Both the position numbers and the translations under genes were made by a program. From Xylophilus ampelinus (lineage in GTDB: Bacteria; Pseudomonadota; Gammaproteobacteria; Burkholderiales; Burkholderiaceae_C): 64,000 nucleotides of DNA. The notes under the pieces are model-generated. The model did no database searches. It was given only the letters and a program-made list of their open reading frames with translations, and was not told where the DNA came from. The first letter of the stretch is position 1. Every line of letters starts with the position of its first letter. The DNA is taken from assembly GCF_003217575.1 (NCBI RefSeq), contig NZ_QJTC01000017.1:1-64000 (forward strand), given 5' to 3'. Below are positions 26,677 through 35,231 of the stretch, piece after piece.

Positions 26677-27657
26677 ATGCCGGTGACGCTGGAAGACAAG
26701 CTGGTGGTCGCGATCTCGTCGCGGGCGCTGTTCGATTTCGAGGAAGAGAACCGCCAGTTCGATCCGCGCGATCCCGGGCCCTACATGCAGCTGCAGCTGG
26801 ACCGGCTCGACGTGCCGGCCAAGCCGGGCGTGGCGTTTTCGCTGGTCAGGAAGCTGATGGCGTTCAACACGCCGGGGGTGCAGCGGGTCGAGGTGGTGAT
26901 GCTCTCGCGCAACGACCCGGTCAGCGGCATGCGCATCTTCCGCTCGGGCGAAGCGGCCAAGGTGCCGCTGGAGCGCGGGGTGTTCACCCAGGGGCGCGAC
27001 CCGTTCCGCTACCTGCGGCCGCTCGGCGCCCACTTGTTCCTCTCGGCCAACGAGGAGGACGTGCGCGCCGCGCTGAACCTGGGCTTTCCGGCCGCGCGGG
27101 TGCTGACCGAATCGGTGCAGGCCGGTGCCACCTATCCGGACGAGGTGCGGATCGCCTTCGACGGCGACGCGGTGCTGTTCTCGGACGAGGCCGAGCGGGT
27201 CTTCCAGAAGAAGGGCCTGGCCGCCTTCCAGCGCCACGAGACCAGCAAGGCCGCCCAGCCCCTGCCCGACGGCCCGTTCAAGCCGCTGCTGAGCGCCCTG
27301 CACCGGCTGCAGCAGGCCAGCGATTCGGCGACCGTCGGCGGCATGCGGCTGCGCACCGCCCTGGTCACCGCCCGCAGCGCTCCGGCGCACGAGCGGGCGA
27401 TCCGCACCCTGATGAGCTGGAACATCGCGGTGGACGAGGCGATGTTCCTCGGCGGCCTGGAAAAGGGCGCGTTCCTGCGCGAGTTCGAGCCCGACTTCTT
27501 CTTCGACGACCAGACCGGCCATGTCAACTCGGCCGCGCGGCACGTGCCGGCGGGGCATGTGAGCTTCGGCGTCTCCAACCCGCTGCCGACCGCGGCGCCC
27601 CCCCTGCCGGTGGAAACCGCCGCCACCCCGCCGCTGCCGCCCGCGGACGGCCGATAA
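26677..27657 (+). CDS. cytosolic 5'-nucleotidase family protein (PF06189 type)
   Basis: 326 residues of the 5'-nucleotidase family related to eukaryotic NT5C1, predicted to dephosphorylate nucleoside monophosphates. Recognisable blocks: LVVAISSRALFDFEEENRQF, FSLVRKLMAFN, VEVVMLSRNDPVSGMRIF, RIAFDGDAVLFSDEAERVFQ (haloacid-dehalogenase-like DGD motif) and WNIAVDEAMFLGGLEKGAFL. Start at MPVTLEDKL with GGGG upstream; an ATG 48 bp earlier lies inside an interspersed repeat and would add 16 residues of unrelated sequence. A proline-rich tail ends the protein. Single gene flanked by repeats on both sides. Confidence 0.82.
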   Translation: MPVTLEDKLVVAISSRALFDFEEENRQFDPRDPGPYMQLQLDRLDVPAKPGVAFSLVRKLMAFNTPGVQRVEVVMLSRNDPVSGMRIFRSGEAAKVPLERGVFTQGRDPFRYLRPLGAHLFLSANEEDVRAALNLGFPAARVLTESVQAGATYPDEVRIAFDGDAVLFSDEAERVFQKKGLAAFQRHETSKAAQPLPDGPFKPLLSALHRLQQASDSATVGGMRLRTALVTARSAPAHERAIRTLMSWNIAVDEAMFLGGLEKGAFLREFEPDFFFDDQTGHVNSAARHVPAGHVSFGVSNPLPTAAPPLPVETAATPPLPPADGR

Positions 27658-27660
27658 GCC

Positions 27661-27728
27661 GAATTCCGAAAGAAAAGTGGCTCCAGCCGTTGCTAAACAT
27701 CGGCTTCCAGCTATGGATTCAAGAGCAA
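27661..27728 (-). repeat. 65-bp interspersed element, copy 6
   Basis: Read leftward: GCTCTTGAATCCATAGCTGG, CCGATGTTTAGC, GGCTGGAGCC, CTTTTCTTTC. It starts four bases after the nucleotidase stop codon. Confidence 0.7.
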
Positions 27729-27802
27729 GGGCTACGGCGACGCTCGTGCCGCTTACCAAAGACGACGCGATTCGCAGCCGCGTCACCGCTCCCCCGCCAC
27801 CG

Positions 27803-27838
27803 GTGCCATCCGTGCCATCCGTGCCATCCGTGCCATCA
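27803..27838 (+). repeat. 9-bp tandem repeat upstream of the EF-hand gene
   Basis: Four units of GTGCCATCC (the last slightly altered), about 60 bp before the EF-hand gene start. It is a short, slippage-prone repeat in the presumed promoter or leader. Confidence 0.85.
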
Positions 27839-27898
27839 TCCGGGCATGCCGGCCCGGCCCCGCCGCGGCCGCCTTCGACCTCCCAGCATCCCATCTCC

Positions 27899-28432
27899 AT
27901 GCCTTTTTCCGCCCTCGCCCGCCGCCCCGTCCCCGCCACCTGTGCCCTGGCCGCCCTCCTGACCGCCCTGGCCTTCGCCGGCCCCACCGCCGCGCAGACC
28001 GGCGGCGCCCAGCCCCGGCAGGCCGCACCGCAGACGGCCACGACGCCCGAGAAAGCGGCCACCGAAGGCACCAAGGGCGAGGTGCTGGCCGCCAAGCAGT
28101 TCAAGTGGCTCGATACCGACGGCGACGGCTTTCTCACCCAGTCCGAGGTGGCGCTGTTCCCGCGGCTGCGCGACAACTTCGAGGCAGCCGATACGAACCG
28201 CGACGGCAAGGTGAGCTTCGAGGAAATTCGGGTGTTCGCCCAGAAGCACCGGGCCGAGCGGGACCGGGCGCGGCAGGCACCTGCCGCGGTGGGGAATGCC
28301 GCGCCGACGGCGCCCGCAGCGGCGACGGCGGCGGCACCGCGCGGCGAACCTGCCGCGGCAGCGCCCGCGGCCGCGGCCGCGGCCGCGCAGGTCGCACCCG
28401 CTGTCGCGCCCACCGACAGGCCTTCCTGGTAA
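27899..28432 (+). CDS. secreted EF-hand calcium-binding protein
   Basis: 177 residues: signal peptide (MPFSALARR then LAALLTALAFAGPTAAQ), a linker, and a pair of EF-hand loops DTDGDGFLTQSE and DTNRDGKVSFEE with the canonical D-x-D-x-D-G spacing and terminal Glu, so two Ca2+ sites are likely. The C-terminal third is Ala/Pro-rich low complexity (APAAAAAAAQVAPAVAP). Periplasmic or secreted; role unknown. Longer upstream starts pass through the 9-bp tandem repeat and add proline-rich sequence, so the ATG before the signal peptide was chosen. Confidence 0.82.
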   Translation: MPFSALARRPVPATCALAALLTALAFAGPTAAQTGGAQPRQAAPQTATTPEKAATEGTKGEVLAAKQFKWLDTDGDGFLTQSEVALFPRLRDNFEAADTNRDGKVSFEEIRVFAQKHRAERDRARQAPAAVGNAAPTAPAAATAAAPRGEPAAAAPAAAAAAAQVAPAVAPTDRPSW

Positions 28433-28512
28433 CGGACGGGTTCCCCGTGTGAACAGCGGCCGCGTCGTGCGCTGCCGGCCGCGCCCGCGGCGCGGTGACC
28501 GGGGCCGGCGCT

Positions 28513-28995
28513 TCAGGCCGCGGCCGACGGCGGCCGCCGCTTGACCTTGCTCGGGTCCGAGTAGACCACCGGCGCGTTCGGGTCGCTCGCCTGGCCGGAC
28601 GCCAGCGCCTTCTGCGCCAGGCGCTGCTGCTCCTCGGCCAGGTCGACCATCGACGAACTGGCGCGCCAGAGGGACTGCAGGTTGTCCATCAGCAGCTTGC
28701 TGATCGGCTCCTTCGGCGGCTCCTCGGGCTCCTCGACGGTTTCCTTCTGGTGGAGGGCGGTCCAGTCGCGGCCGATACTTTCGGCAGCCGAAGAGGGCGT
28801 GTTGTCGGGGCTGCGGACGCCCTGGGGCGCGCCGACGAAATCCCGCGTCCGGGCAGCCGCCGTGGCCTGGGTGACGCCCGCCCGCACCGAGCCCTCTCCG
28901 GCGACCTGGGCGGACGACGACACACCGCTGCCCGCGGCGGTGGCCATGGCCGACGGGCGATAGAGGGTCAGGTCGACGGGTGGAATCTGCATCAT
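28513..28995 (-). CDS. conserved-looking hypothetical protein
   Basis: 160 residues, start MMQIPPVDLTLYRP with GGAG six bases before the ATG. No signal peptide or membrane segment. The centre is polar and Ala/Ser/Thr-rich; the C-terminal third has an acidic proline patch (EEPEEPPKEPISKLL) and a helical stretch (NLQSLWRASSSMVDLAEEQQ), ending KVKRRPPSAAA. I do not recognise the family. It lies 3' of queC, with 91 bp between the queC stop and this ATG, in the same direction, so a shared transcript is possible. Codon use matches its neighbours. Confidence 0.65.
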   Translation of the reverse strand: MMQIPPVDLTLYRPSAMATAAGSGVSSSAQVAGEGSVRAGVTQATAAARTRDFVGAPQGVRSPDNTPSSAAESIGRDWTALHQKETVEEPEEPPKEPISKLLMDNLQSLWRASSSMVDLAEEQQRLAQKALASGQASDPNAPVVYSDPSKVKRRPPSAAA

Positions 28996-29086
28996 GGCGT
29001 GCTCCGGCGAAGGACGGATGGCCAGGGTTGGGCCGACCGTATCAGTGTCTTCGGCGGCTTTTTGCAAACCTTGAGGATTTTTTGAA

Positions 29087-29812
29087 TTATTTCGGATCGG
29101 TTGTTTTTTGGCAGCCGGCCGTCTCGCGGTAGCGGTTCCAGCCGCCGGCCCTCAGCTCGCAGGCGGCGCAGATACCGCAGCCGTAGCCCCAGGGGTGGCG
29201 GTGGCTGCGGTCGCCCAGGTAGCAGGTGTGGCTGTGCTCGACGACCAGGTCGACCAACGGCGGGCCGCCCAGCTGCTCGGCCATCGCCCAGGTGGCGGCC
29301 TTGTCGATCCACATCAGCGGCGTCTCGACCACCAGGCGCCGGTCCATGCCGAGCGACAGGGCCACCTGCATCGCCTTCATCGTGTCGTCGCGGCAATCGG
29401 GGTAGCCCGAGTAGTCGGTCTCGCAGACGCCGGTGACCAGCACATCGTGGCCGCGCCGGTAGGCCAGCGCGGCGGCCAGCGTCAGGAACAGCAGGTTGCG
29501 GCCGGGCACGAAGGTGTTGGGCAGGCCGCTGGCCTCCATCTGGAAGGCGGTATCCCGCGTCAGCGAGGTTTCGCTGACCTGGCCGAGCACGCCGACCTCC
29601 AGCAGATGGTCGTCGTCGAGCCGCGCGGCCCATTGCGGGAACCGGTGGCGCAGCGCGTGCAGCACCTCCAGCCGGGCATCGAGCTCCACCCGGTGGCGCT
29701 GGCCGTAGTCGAAACCGACGGTCTCGACCCGTTCGTAGCGCTGCAGCGCCCAGGCGAGGCAGGTGGCGGAATCCTGGCCACCGGAGAACAGGACGAGGGC
29801 GGAGCGTTGCAT
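29087..29812 (-). CDS. queC: 7-cyano-7-deazaguanine synthase
   Basis: ATP-dependent conversion of 7-carboxy-7-deazaguanine to preQ0 in queuosine synthesis. 241 residues with the PP-loop ATPase motif [18 protein letters not shown] at the N terminus, [35 protein letters not shown] and the C-terminal zinc-binding cysteines in SHTCYLGD and [11 protein letters not shown]. Length and motifs match QueC. No other queuosine gene is in the window. An interspersed element lies between its start and the DUF1854 gene upstream. Confidence 0.97.
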   Translation of the reverse strand: MQRSALVLFSGGQDSATCLAWALQRYERVETVGFDYGQRHRVELDARLEVLHALRHRFPQWAARLDDDHLLEVGVLGQVSETSLTRDTAFQMEASGLPNTFVPGRNLLFLTLAAALAYRRGHDVLVTGVCETDYSGYPDCRDDTMKAMQVALSLGMDRRLVVETPLMWIDKAATWAMAEQLGGPPLVDLVVEHSHTCYLGDRSHRHPWGYGCGICAACELRAGGWNRYRETAGCQKTTDPK

Positions 29813-29840
29813 GGCGGGCCTGGAGAGGATCAGCGCCGTG

Positions 29841-29906
29841 GCGCTATTGAAACGATAGCTGCAGGCCGGCGCTGCACGATGGCTACAGCCCTTTTTTTCT
29901 TGAAAA
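29841..29906 (+). repeat. 65-bp interspersed element, copy 7
   Basis: GCGCTATTGAAACGATAGCT, GGCCGGCGCTGCAC, GGCTACAGCC, CTTTTTTTCTTGAAAA. It ends four bases before the DUF1854 stop codon (29911-29913) on the opposite strand and fills the queC-DUF1854 gap. Confidence 0.8.
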
Positions 29907-29910
29907 CAGC

Positions 29911-30432
29911 TTACAGGAACCGGTCGAGCAGCTTGCGCGATCCGCGGTCGAGCGCGAAGCGGTCGCGCACCCGGTAGTGCACGCCGTGCCTGTCGGCGAT
30001 CAGCAAACCGTTGTCGGGCAGGCGGCGCAGGTCGTCCTCGGAGCGCAGCACGAAATGCACCGTGCCGCGGTCGGTCTCCACCTCCCAGGTGCTGGGCGTG
30101 GAGAAGGTCGAGACCGACACCAGCCGCCGCACCTCGGGCATGAACTCGCGGGCGGCGAGCGCCGCCTCGACCAGCGCGCGCTCGGCGGCGGGCAGGCCGC
30201 TCAGCAGGGCGATCCAGCCGCGCTCGCGCCCGTCGGGGCCGACCAGGGAGACGCCCTCGTCCGACGCCGCGAGCGGAAAGGCGCGCACCGGATGCACCGG
30301 CACGCTGCCGGCGGCGTCGGTCAGCACCAGCCGGCCGAAGGCGTCCTGTGCCAGGCCGAACACGGCCGAGGGCTGGGCATCGGGCAAGGGCCGGGCGATG
30401 CCCCGGGGGGACACGGAGGGATCAGTCGCCAT
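29911..30432 (-). CDS. DUF1854 family protein associated with cyanophycin genes
   Basis: 173 residues; DUF1854 proteins are regularly encoded beside cyanophycin synthetases in proteobacteria, with unknown function. Family blocks: [78 protein letters not shown] and [20 protein letters not shown]. Start at MATDPSVSP; the longer frame adds a compositionally odd extension. It lies downstream of and in the same direction as the ABC transporter gene, and the two diverge from cphA. A role in handling cyanophycin, its dipeptide or its precursors is inferred from context only. Confidence 0.85.
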   Translation of the reverse strand: MATDPSVSPRGIARPLPDAQPSAVFGLAQDAFGRLVLTDAAGSVPVHPVRAFPLAASDEGVSLVGPDGRERGWIALLSGLPAAERALVEAALAAREFMPEVRRLVSVSTFSTPSTWEVETDRGTVHFVLRSEDDLRRLPDNGLLIADRHGVHYRVRDRFALDRGSRKLLDRFL

Positions 30433-30591
30433 GGGGATGCCGCGGGGTAGCGCCGTGGAAGCGGGAAAAGCGAGAAAAACGGGAGAGCCGCGCAGGGCGA
30501 CGGCCGCCGCGCGTGCGACGGGCACGGCCGGCGCCGGACGCGTCATGGGCGCCGCACGGGCCGCGCAGGACGTCGGACACCGGGCAGCGCA

Positions 30592-32883
30592 TCACGATTC
30601 TCCCGACGGGTGGGCCGAGTGCGTCGCCAGCGCGGCGGCGGCGGCCTGCACGACGCTCGTGCGGTCTTCCAAGTCTTCGTCGTCCACCCGGCGCACCTGC
30701 GCCTGGTAGAGCCGCCAGTAGGCGCCCTGCCGGGCCATCAGCTCGTCGTGCGGCCCCACCTCCACCACCGCGCCTCGGTCCATCACCACCAGCCGGTCGG
30801 CCTTGCGCAGGGTGGAGAGCCGGTGGGCGATGGCGATGGTGGTGCGGCCCTGAACCAGATTGTCGAGCGCCTTCTGGATCTCTTTCTCGGTCTCGGTGTC
30901 GACCGCCGAGGTGGCCTCGTCCAGGATCAGGATGCGCGGGTCGATCAGCAAGGCCCGGGCGATGCTGATGCGCTGGCGCTCGCCGCCCGACAGGCCCTGG
31001 CCGCGCTCGCCGACCTGCGAGTCGTAGCCGTGCGGCAGCCGCAGGATGAAGTCGTGCGCATGGGCGGCGCGGGCGGCGGCGACGATGTCCTCCCGCCCCG
31101 CGTCGGGCCGGCCGTAGGCGATGTTCTCGGCGATGGTGCCGAAGAACAGGAACGGCTCCTGCAGCACCAGGCCGATGTGCCGGCGGTAGTCGGCCACCCG
31201 GTAATGGCGGATGTCATGGCCGTCGACGGCGATGCTGCCGTCGGTCACGTCGTAGAAGCGGCTGATCAGATTGACCAGGGTGCTCTTGCCCGAGCCGCTG
31301 TGGCCCACCAGGCCGATCATCTCGCCGGGGCGGATGTCGAGGTCCATGCCGCGGATCACCGAGCGGCTGCCGTAGCGAAAGCCCACGCCGCGCATCGCGA
31401 TCGCACCGCGCGGCGCGGTGTAGGGCACCGGGCGGGCCGGCTCGGGCACGTCGGAGCGGTGGTCGAGGATGTCGAAGATCCGCTTGGCGCCGGCCGCCGC
31501 TTTTTGCGTCACCGAGACGATGCGGCTCATCGAGTCGAGCCGGGTGTAGAACCGGCCGATGTAGGCCAGGAAAGCGGTCAACACGCCGACCGTGATGCTG
31601 TGGTGCGCCACCAGCCAGATGCCGAAGCCCCAGACCACCAGCAGGCCCATCTCGGTGAGCAGGGTGACGGTGGGGGTGAACAGCGACCAGGTGCGGTTGA
31701 TGCGGTCGTTGACCTCCAGGTTGCGCTGGTTGGCCGCGCGGAAGCGCTGGGCCTCGCGGCGCTCCTGGGCGAAGGCCTTCACCACCCGGATGCCGGGGAT
31801 GGTGTCGGCCAGCACGTTGGTGACTTCGGAGAACGCCCGGTCGACCTTCTCGAAGCCGGTGCGCAGCCGGTCGCGCACGAAGTGGATCATCCAGGCGATC
31901 AGCGGCAGCGGCACCAGCGTCACCAGCGCCAGCCAGGGGTTGATCGAGAACAGGATGACCGCCGTCATCAGCATCATCAGCACGTCGGTCGCGAAGTCGA
32001 GCGCGTGCAGCGACAGGAAGACGTTGATCCGGTCGGTCTCGGCGCCGATCCGGGCCATCAGGTCGCCGGTGCGGCGGCTGCCGAAGTAGTCGAGCGACAG
32101 GTCCAGCAGGTGCTCGAAGGTGGCGGTGCGCAGGTCGGCGCCGATCCGCTCCGACACCCGGGCCAGCATGAAGGTGCGCGCCCAGCTCAGGCCCCAGCCG
32201 ACCAGCGCCGCGGCGAGCAGGGCCGAGAGGTACAGCAGGACCTTGGCGGTCTCGATCCGCTGGCCGTTCTGGAACGGAATCAGTACCTCGTCCATCAGCG
32301 GTATCGTCAGGTAGGGCGGCACCAGCGTGGCCGCGGTGGAGGCCAGGGTCAGCAGGAAGGCCGCAAGCAGCCGGTGGCGGTACGGCCGGGCGAAGCGCCA
32401 GAGCCGCAGCAGCACCCAGGTGGAGGGTGGCGGCGCGGGCGCGGCCTCGTCGGCGATGCCCAGGACCTCGGCCTCTTGCGCGTTGCCGGTCTGCAGCGCG
32501 TCGAAGCGTTCGGCCAGGCGCAGCGCCTGCGGATGCGCCGCCATGGTGAAGCGCCAGACGGCCAGGCGCGCCTGTTCGCCGCACAGCTCCAGCGCGGCGA
32601 CGCCGCCGTGGTCGGAGAGGCGCAGCGACAGGCCGGGGCGCAGCGGCCAGGTCCGGTCGGGCGCACCGGGAATGCCGGAGGCGCGCAGCTCCCGCGCGGT
32701 GAGCTGCAGCCGGCCCGCGGCGAAGCGCATCGCCGGGTCCAGGTCAACCGGCACGGTCGCGAGCACGTTTCCACCGGGGCCGGGCGGCAGGGGCGGATCG
32801 GGGTTTACCGCAAGGGCATCGACAGGGTCTGGTTTTTGCACCACACGATTCTGACCCAATCTCCCCCCGCCGCAGCAGGGCAT
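30592..32883 (-). CDS. ABC transporter, fused membrane and ATPase domains, cyanophycin-locus type
   Basis: 763 residues in one chain: an N-terminal soluble domain of about 150 residues not found in ordinary exporters (VDLDPAMRFAAGRLQLTARE; ELCGEQARLAVWRF), a six-helix type I exporter domain (PYRHRLLAAFLLTLASTAAT to TVGVLTAFLAYIGRFY) and an ATPase domain with Walker A GHSGSGKSTLVNL, signature LSGGERQRISIARALL and Walker B ILILDEATSAVD. Half-transporter, expected to dimerise in the inner membrane. Transported substrate unknown; the divergent cphA pair and downstream DUF1854 gene suggest a link to cyanophycin. The start is uncertain: ATG at 32883 is used, a GTG at 32844 is also plausible. Confidence 0.9.
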   Translation of the reverse strand: MPCCGGGRLGQNRVVQKPDPVDALAVNPDPPLPPGPGGNVLATVPVDLDPAMRFAAGRLQLTARELRASGIPGAPDRTWPLRPGLSLRLSDHGGVAALELCGEQARLAVWRFTMAAHPQALRLAERFDALQTGNAQEAEVLGIADEAAPAPPPSTWVLLRLWRFARPYRHRLLAAFLLTLASTAATLVPPYLTIPLMDEVLIPFQNGQRIETAKVLLYLSALLAAALVGWGLSWARTFMLARVSERIGADLRTATFEHLLDLSLDYFGSRRTGDLMARIGAETDRINVFLSLHALDFATDVLMMLMTAVILFSINPWLALVTLVPLPLIAWMIHFVRDRLRTGFEKVDRAFSEVTNVLADTIPGIRVVKAFAQERREAQRFRAANQRNLEVNDRINRTWSLFTPTVTLLTEMGLLVVWGFGIWLVAHHSITVGVLTAFLAYIGRFYTRLDSMSRIVSVTQKAAAGAKRIFDILDHRSDVPEPARPVPYTAPRGAIAMRGVGFRYGSRSVIRGMDLDIRPGEMIGLVGHSGSGKSTLVNLISRFYDVTDGSIAVDGHDIRHYRVADYRRHIGLVLQEPFLFFGTIAENIAYGRPDAGREDIVAAARAAHAHDFILRLPHGYDSQVGERGQGLSGGERQRISIARALLIDPRILILDEATSAVDTETEKEIQKALDNLVQGRTTIAIAHRLSTLRKADRLVVMDRGAVVEVGPHDELMARQGAYWRLYQAQVRRVDDEDLEDRTSVVQAAAAALATHSAHPSGES

Positions 32884-32977
32884 CGACCGGTTTCCCACCA
32901 TGGAACGACCGTACCGCCGCAGGGCACGCAAAATGGCGTCGTTGACAATCAAGGCAACCGCTGCCGACCATAGGCCT

Positions 32978-35188
32978 ATGCAACCGAAGAACGACATCCG
33001 CATCCTCCGCGTCAACTACCTGCACGGCTCCAACATCTGGACCTACCGCGAGGTGCTGGAGGTCTGGCTCGATCTGGGCGAGCTGGAGCAGTTTCCCTCG
33101 CACACCCTGCCGGGCTTCAACAGCCGCATCACCGCCTGGCTGCCGGCGCTGGTGGAGCACACCTGCGGCGTCGGCGTGCGTGGCGGCTTCCTGCAGCGGC
33201 TCGAGGGCGGAACCTGGATGGGCCATGTGCTGGAGCATGCGATCATCGAGCTGCTCAACCTCTCGGGCATGCCCACCACCTTCGGCCAGACCCGCGAGAC
33301 CACCACCAGCGGCGTCTACCGCATGGTGTTCCGTGCCCAGGACGAGGCCAGCGCCCGGGTGGCCCTGGAGGAAGGCATGGCGCTGCTGATGGCCGCGATC
33401 AACGACCTGCCGTTCGACGTGCAGGCCGCCGTCGGACGGCTCAGGAAGCAGATCGACCGCTCCTTCCTCGGCCCCAGCACCGACTGCATCGTCACCGCGG
33501 CCAACGAGCGCAAGATCCCGCACATCCGGCTCAACCCGGGCAACCTGGTGCAGCTGGGCTACGGCAACCGCCAGCGCCGCATCTGGACCGCCGAGAGCGA
33601 CCGCACCAGCGCCATCGGCGAGAGCATCGCCGCCGACAAGGACCTGACCAAGTCGCTGCTCGCGTCCTGCGGCGTGCCGGTGCCCGAGGGCGCCCTGGTC
33701 GAGACGCCCGCCGCCGCCTGGGAGGCCGCGCAGAAGATCGGCCTGCCGGTGGTGGTGAAGCCGTCGGACGGCAACCACGCACGCGGCGTGACGCTGGACC
33801 TGCGCCAGCAGGCCGACATCGAGGCCGCCTTCGCCCTGGCCGAGGCCGAGGGCAGCGGCGTGATCGTCGAGCGCTTCGTCGAGGGCTACGAGCACCGGCT
33901 GCTGGTGGTCGGCGGCAAGGTGGTGGCCGCCACCCGCGGCGAGCCGGTGGCCGTCACCGGCGACGGCGTCTCCAGCGTCGCGCGGCTGATCGACGTGCAG
34001 ATGAACACCGATCCGCGGCGCGGCTGGGAGCACCAGTTCCCCCTGACCACCATCGACGTGCAGGACGGCGGCGTGCAGCTGGAACTCCACCGCCAGGGCC
34101 TCGCCCCCGACAACATCCCCGAGGCGGGCCGCCGGGTGACGGTGCAGCGCACCGGCAACATGGCGATCGACTGCACCGACGAAGTGCATCCCGAGGTGGC
34201 GCATGCGGTGGCGCTGGCCGCCCGCATCGTGGGCCTGGACATCGCCGGCATCGACCTGGTGGCGCGCGACATCCGCCAGCCGCTGCAGGCGCAGGCCGGC
34301 GCCATCGTCGAGGTGAACGCCGGCCCCGGCCTGCTGATGCACCTCAAGCCCACCCAGGGGCAGCCGCGCCCGGTGGGCCGCGCGATCTGCGACCACCTGT
34401 TCTCCGAAGGCGAGACCGGCCGCATCCCGCTGGTCGGCATCGCCGGCACCCGGCACACCGCGGCCATCGGCCGGCTGGTCGCCTGGCTGGCGCACCTGGA
34501 CGGCCGGGCGACCGGCCTGGCCTGCCGCGACGGCCTGTTCCTGGACCGCCGCCGCTTCCTGGCGGCCGACAGCCGCCACTGGCGCGCCGGCGAACAGCTG
34601 CTGATGAACCGCACGGTGCAGGTCGCGGTGATCGAGAACCCGGCCGAGAGCATCCTGCGCGACGGCCTGGCCTACGACCGCTGCCAGGTGGGCGTGGTGA
34701 CCGATTTCGACGGCATCGAGTCGCTCGCCTTCTACGACGTGCACACCGAGGACCACATGCGCAAGGCGCTGCGCACCCAGATCGACGTGGTTCTGGCCGA
34801 CGGCGTGGGCGTGCTGAACGCCGCCGTGCCGCAGGTGGCCGACCTGGCGCCGCTCTGCGACGGCGAGGTGATCCTGTACGCCTGCGACCCGGCCACGCCG
34901 GCACTGGCCGCGCACTGCGCCGCCGGTGGCCGCGCGGTGGCGATGCGCCAGGGCCGGGTGGCGCTGGTGTCCGACAGCCAGGACGTGCCGCTGTCGGGCC
35001 TGGGCCCGCTCGACGCCTGGCGCGGCCGCTTCGGCGCACTGCCCGACGAGGCGATCCTGGCTGCGGTGGCGACGGCCTGGGCGCTGGGTATCGCGCCGGG
35101 CCTGATCGGCGCCGGCATCGAGGCCTTCGAGCAGGAGCCGGGTGTGCCGCTGGTGGCCGTCGCGGCTCCCGACGCCGTGCCCGCCTGA
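32978..35188 (+). CDS. cyanophycin synthetase-like protein with degenerate ligase P-loop
   Basis: 736 residues of the CphA family. Cyanophycin synthetase builds multi-L-arginyl-poly-L-aspartate with an ATP-grasp domain (adds Asp) and a Mur-ligase-like domain (adds Arg). The N-terminal and ATP-grasp parts are intact (FLGPSTDCIVTAANERKIPH, DKDLTKSLLASCGVPVPEG, LPVVVKPSDGNHARGVTL, VEVNAGPGLLMHL). In the ligase half the P-loop, GTNGKTT in active enzymes, reads GIAGTRHTAA (near residue 487) with no lysine, and the domain is shortened. It is therefore unlikely to add arginine this way. It precedes the full-length enzyme by 43 bp, as in other betaproteobacteria with paired cphA genes. It could act as a dipeptide-joining synthetase, as reported for cyanobacterial CphA2, or as a partner subunit. 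Confidence 0.88.
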   Translation: MQPKNDIRILRVNYLHGSNIWTYREVLEVWLDLGELEQFPSHTLPGFNSRITAWLPALVEHTCGVGVRGGFLQRLEGGTWMGHVLEHAIIELLNLSGMPTTFGQTRETTTSGVYRMVFRAQDEASARVALEEGMALLMAAINDLPFDVQAAVGRLRKQIDRSFLGPSTDCIVTAANERKIPHIRLNPGNLVQLGYGNRQRRIWTAESDRTSAIGESIAADKDLTKSLLASCGVPVPEGALVETPAAAWEAAQKIGLPVVVKPSDGNHARGVTLDLRQQADIEAAFALAEAEGSGVIVERFVEGYEHRLLVVGGKVVAATRGEPVAVTGDGVSSVARLIDVQMNTDPRRGWEHQFPLTTIDVQDGGVQLELHRQGLAPDNIPEAGRRVTVQRTGNMAIDCTDEVHPEVAHAVALAARIVGLDIAGIDLVARDIRQPLQAQAGAIVEVNAGPGLLMHLKPTQGQPRPVGRAICDHLFSEGETGRIPLVGIAGTRHTAAIGRLVAWLAHLDGRATGLACRDGLFLDRRRFLAADSRHWRAGEQLLMNRTVQVAVIENPAESILRDGLAYDRCQVGVVTDFDGIESLAFYDVHTEDHMRKALRTQIDVVLADGVGVLNAAVPQVADLAPLCDGEVILYACDPATPALAAHCAAGGRAVAMRQGRVALVSDSQDVPLSGLGPLDAWRGRFGALPDEAILAAVATAWALGIAPGLIGAGIEAFEQEPGVPLVAVAAPDAVPA

Positions 35189-35231
35189 CCCCGCGCGCTC
35201 CCCGCACCGACCGCTCCGAAAGCAATTCACG

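Noticed and set aside
32942..32977. TTGACA promoter for the first cphA gene
   Set aside because: TTGACA at 32942-32947 is a good -35, but no acceptable -10 follows at 16-18 bp and the start codon is too close.
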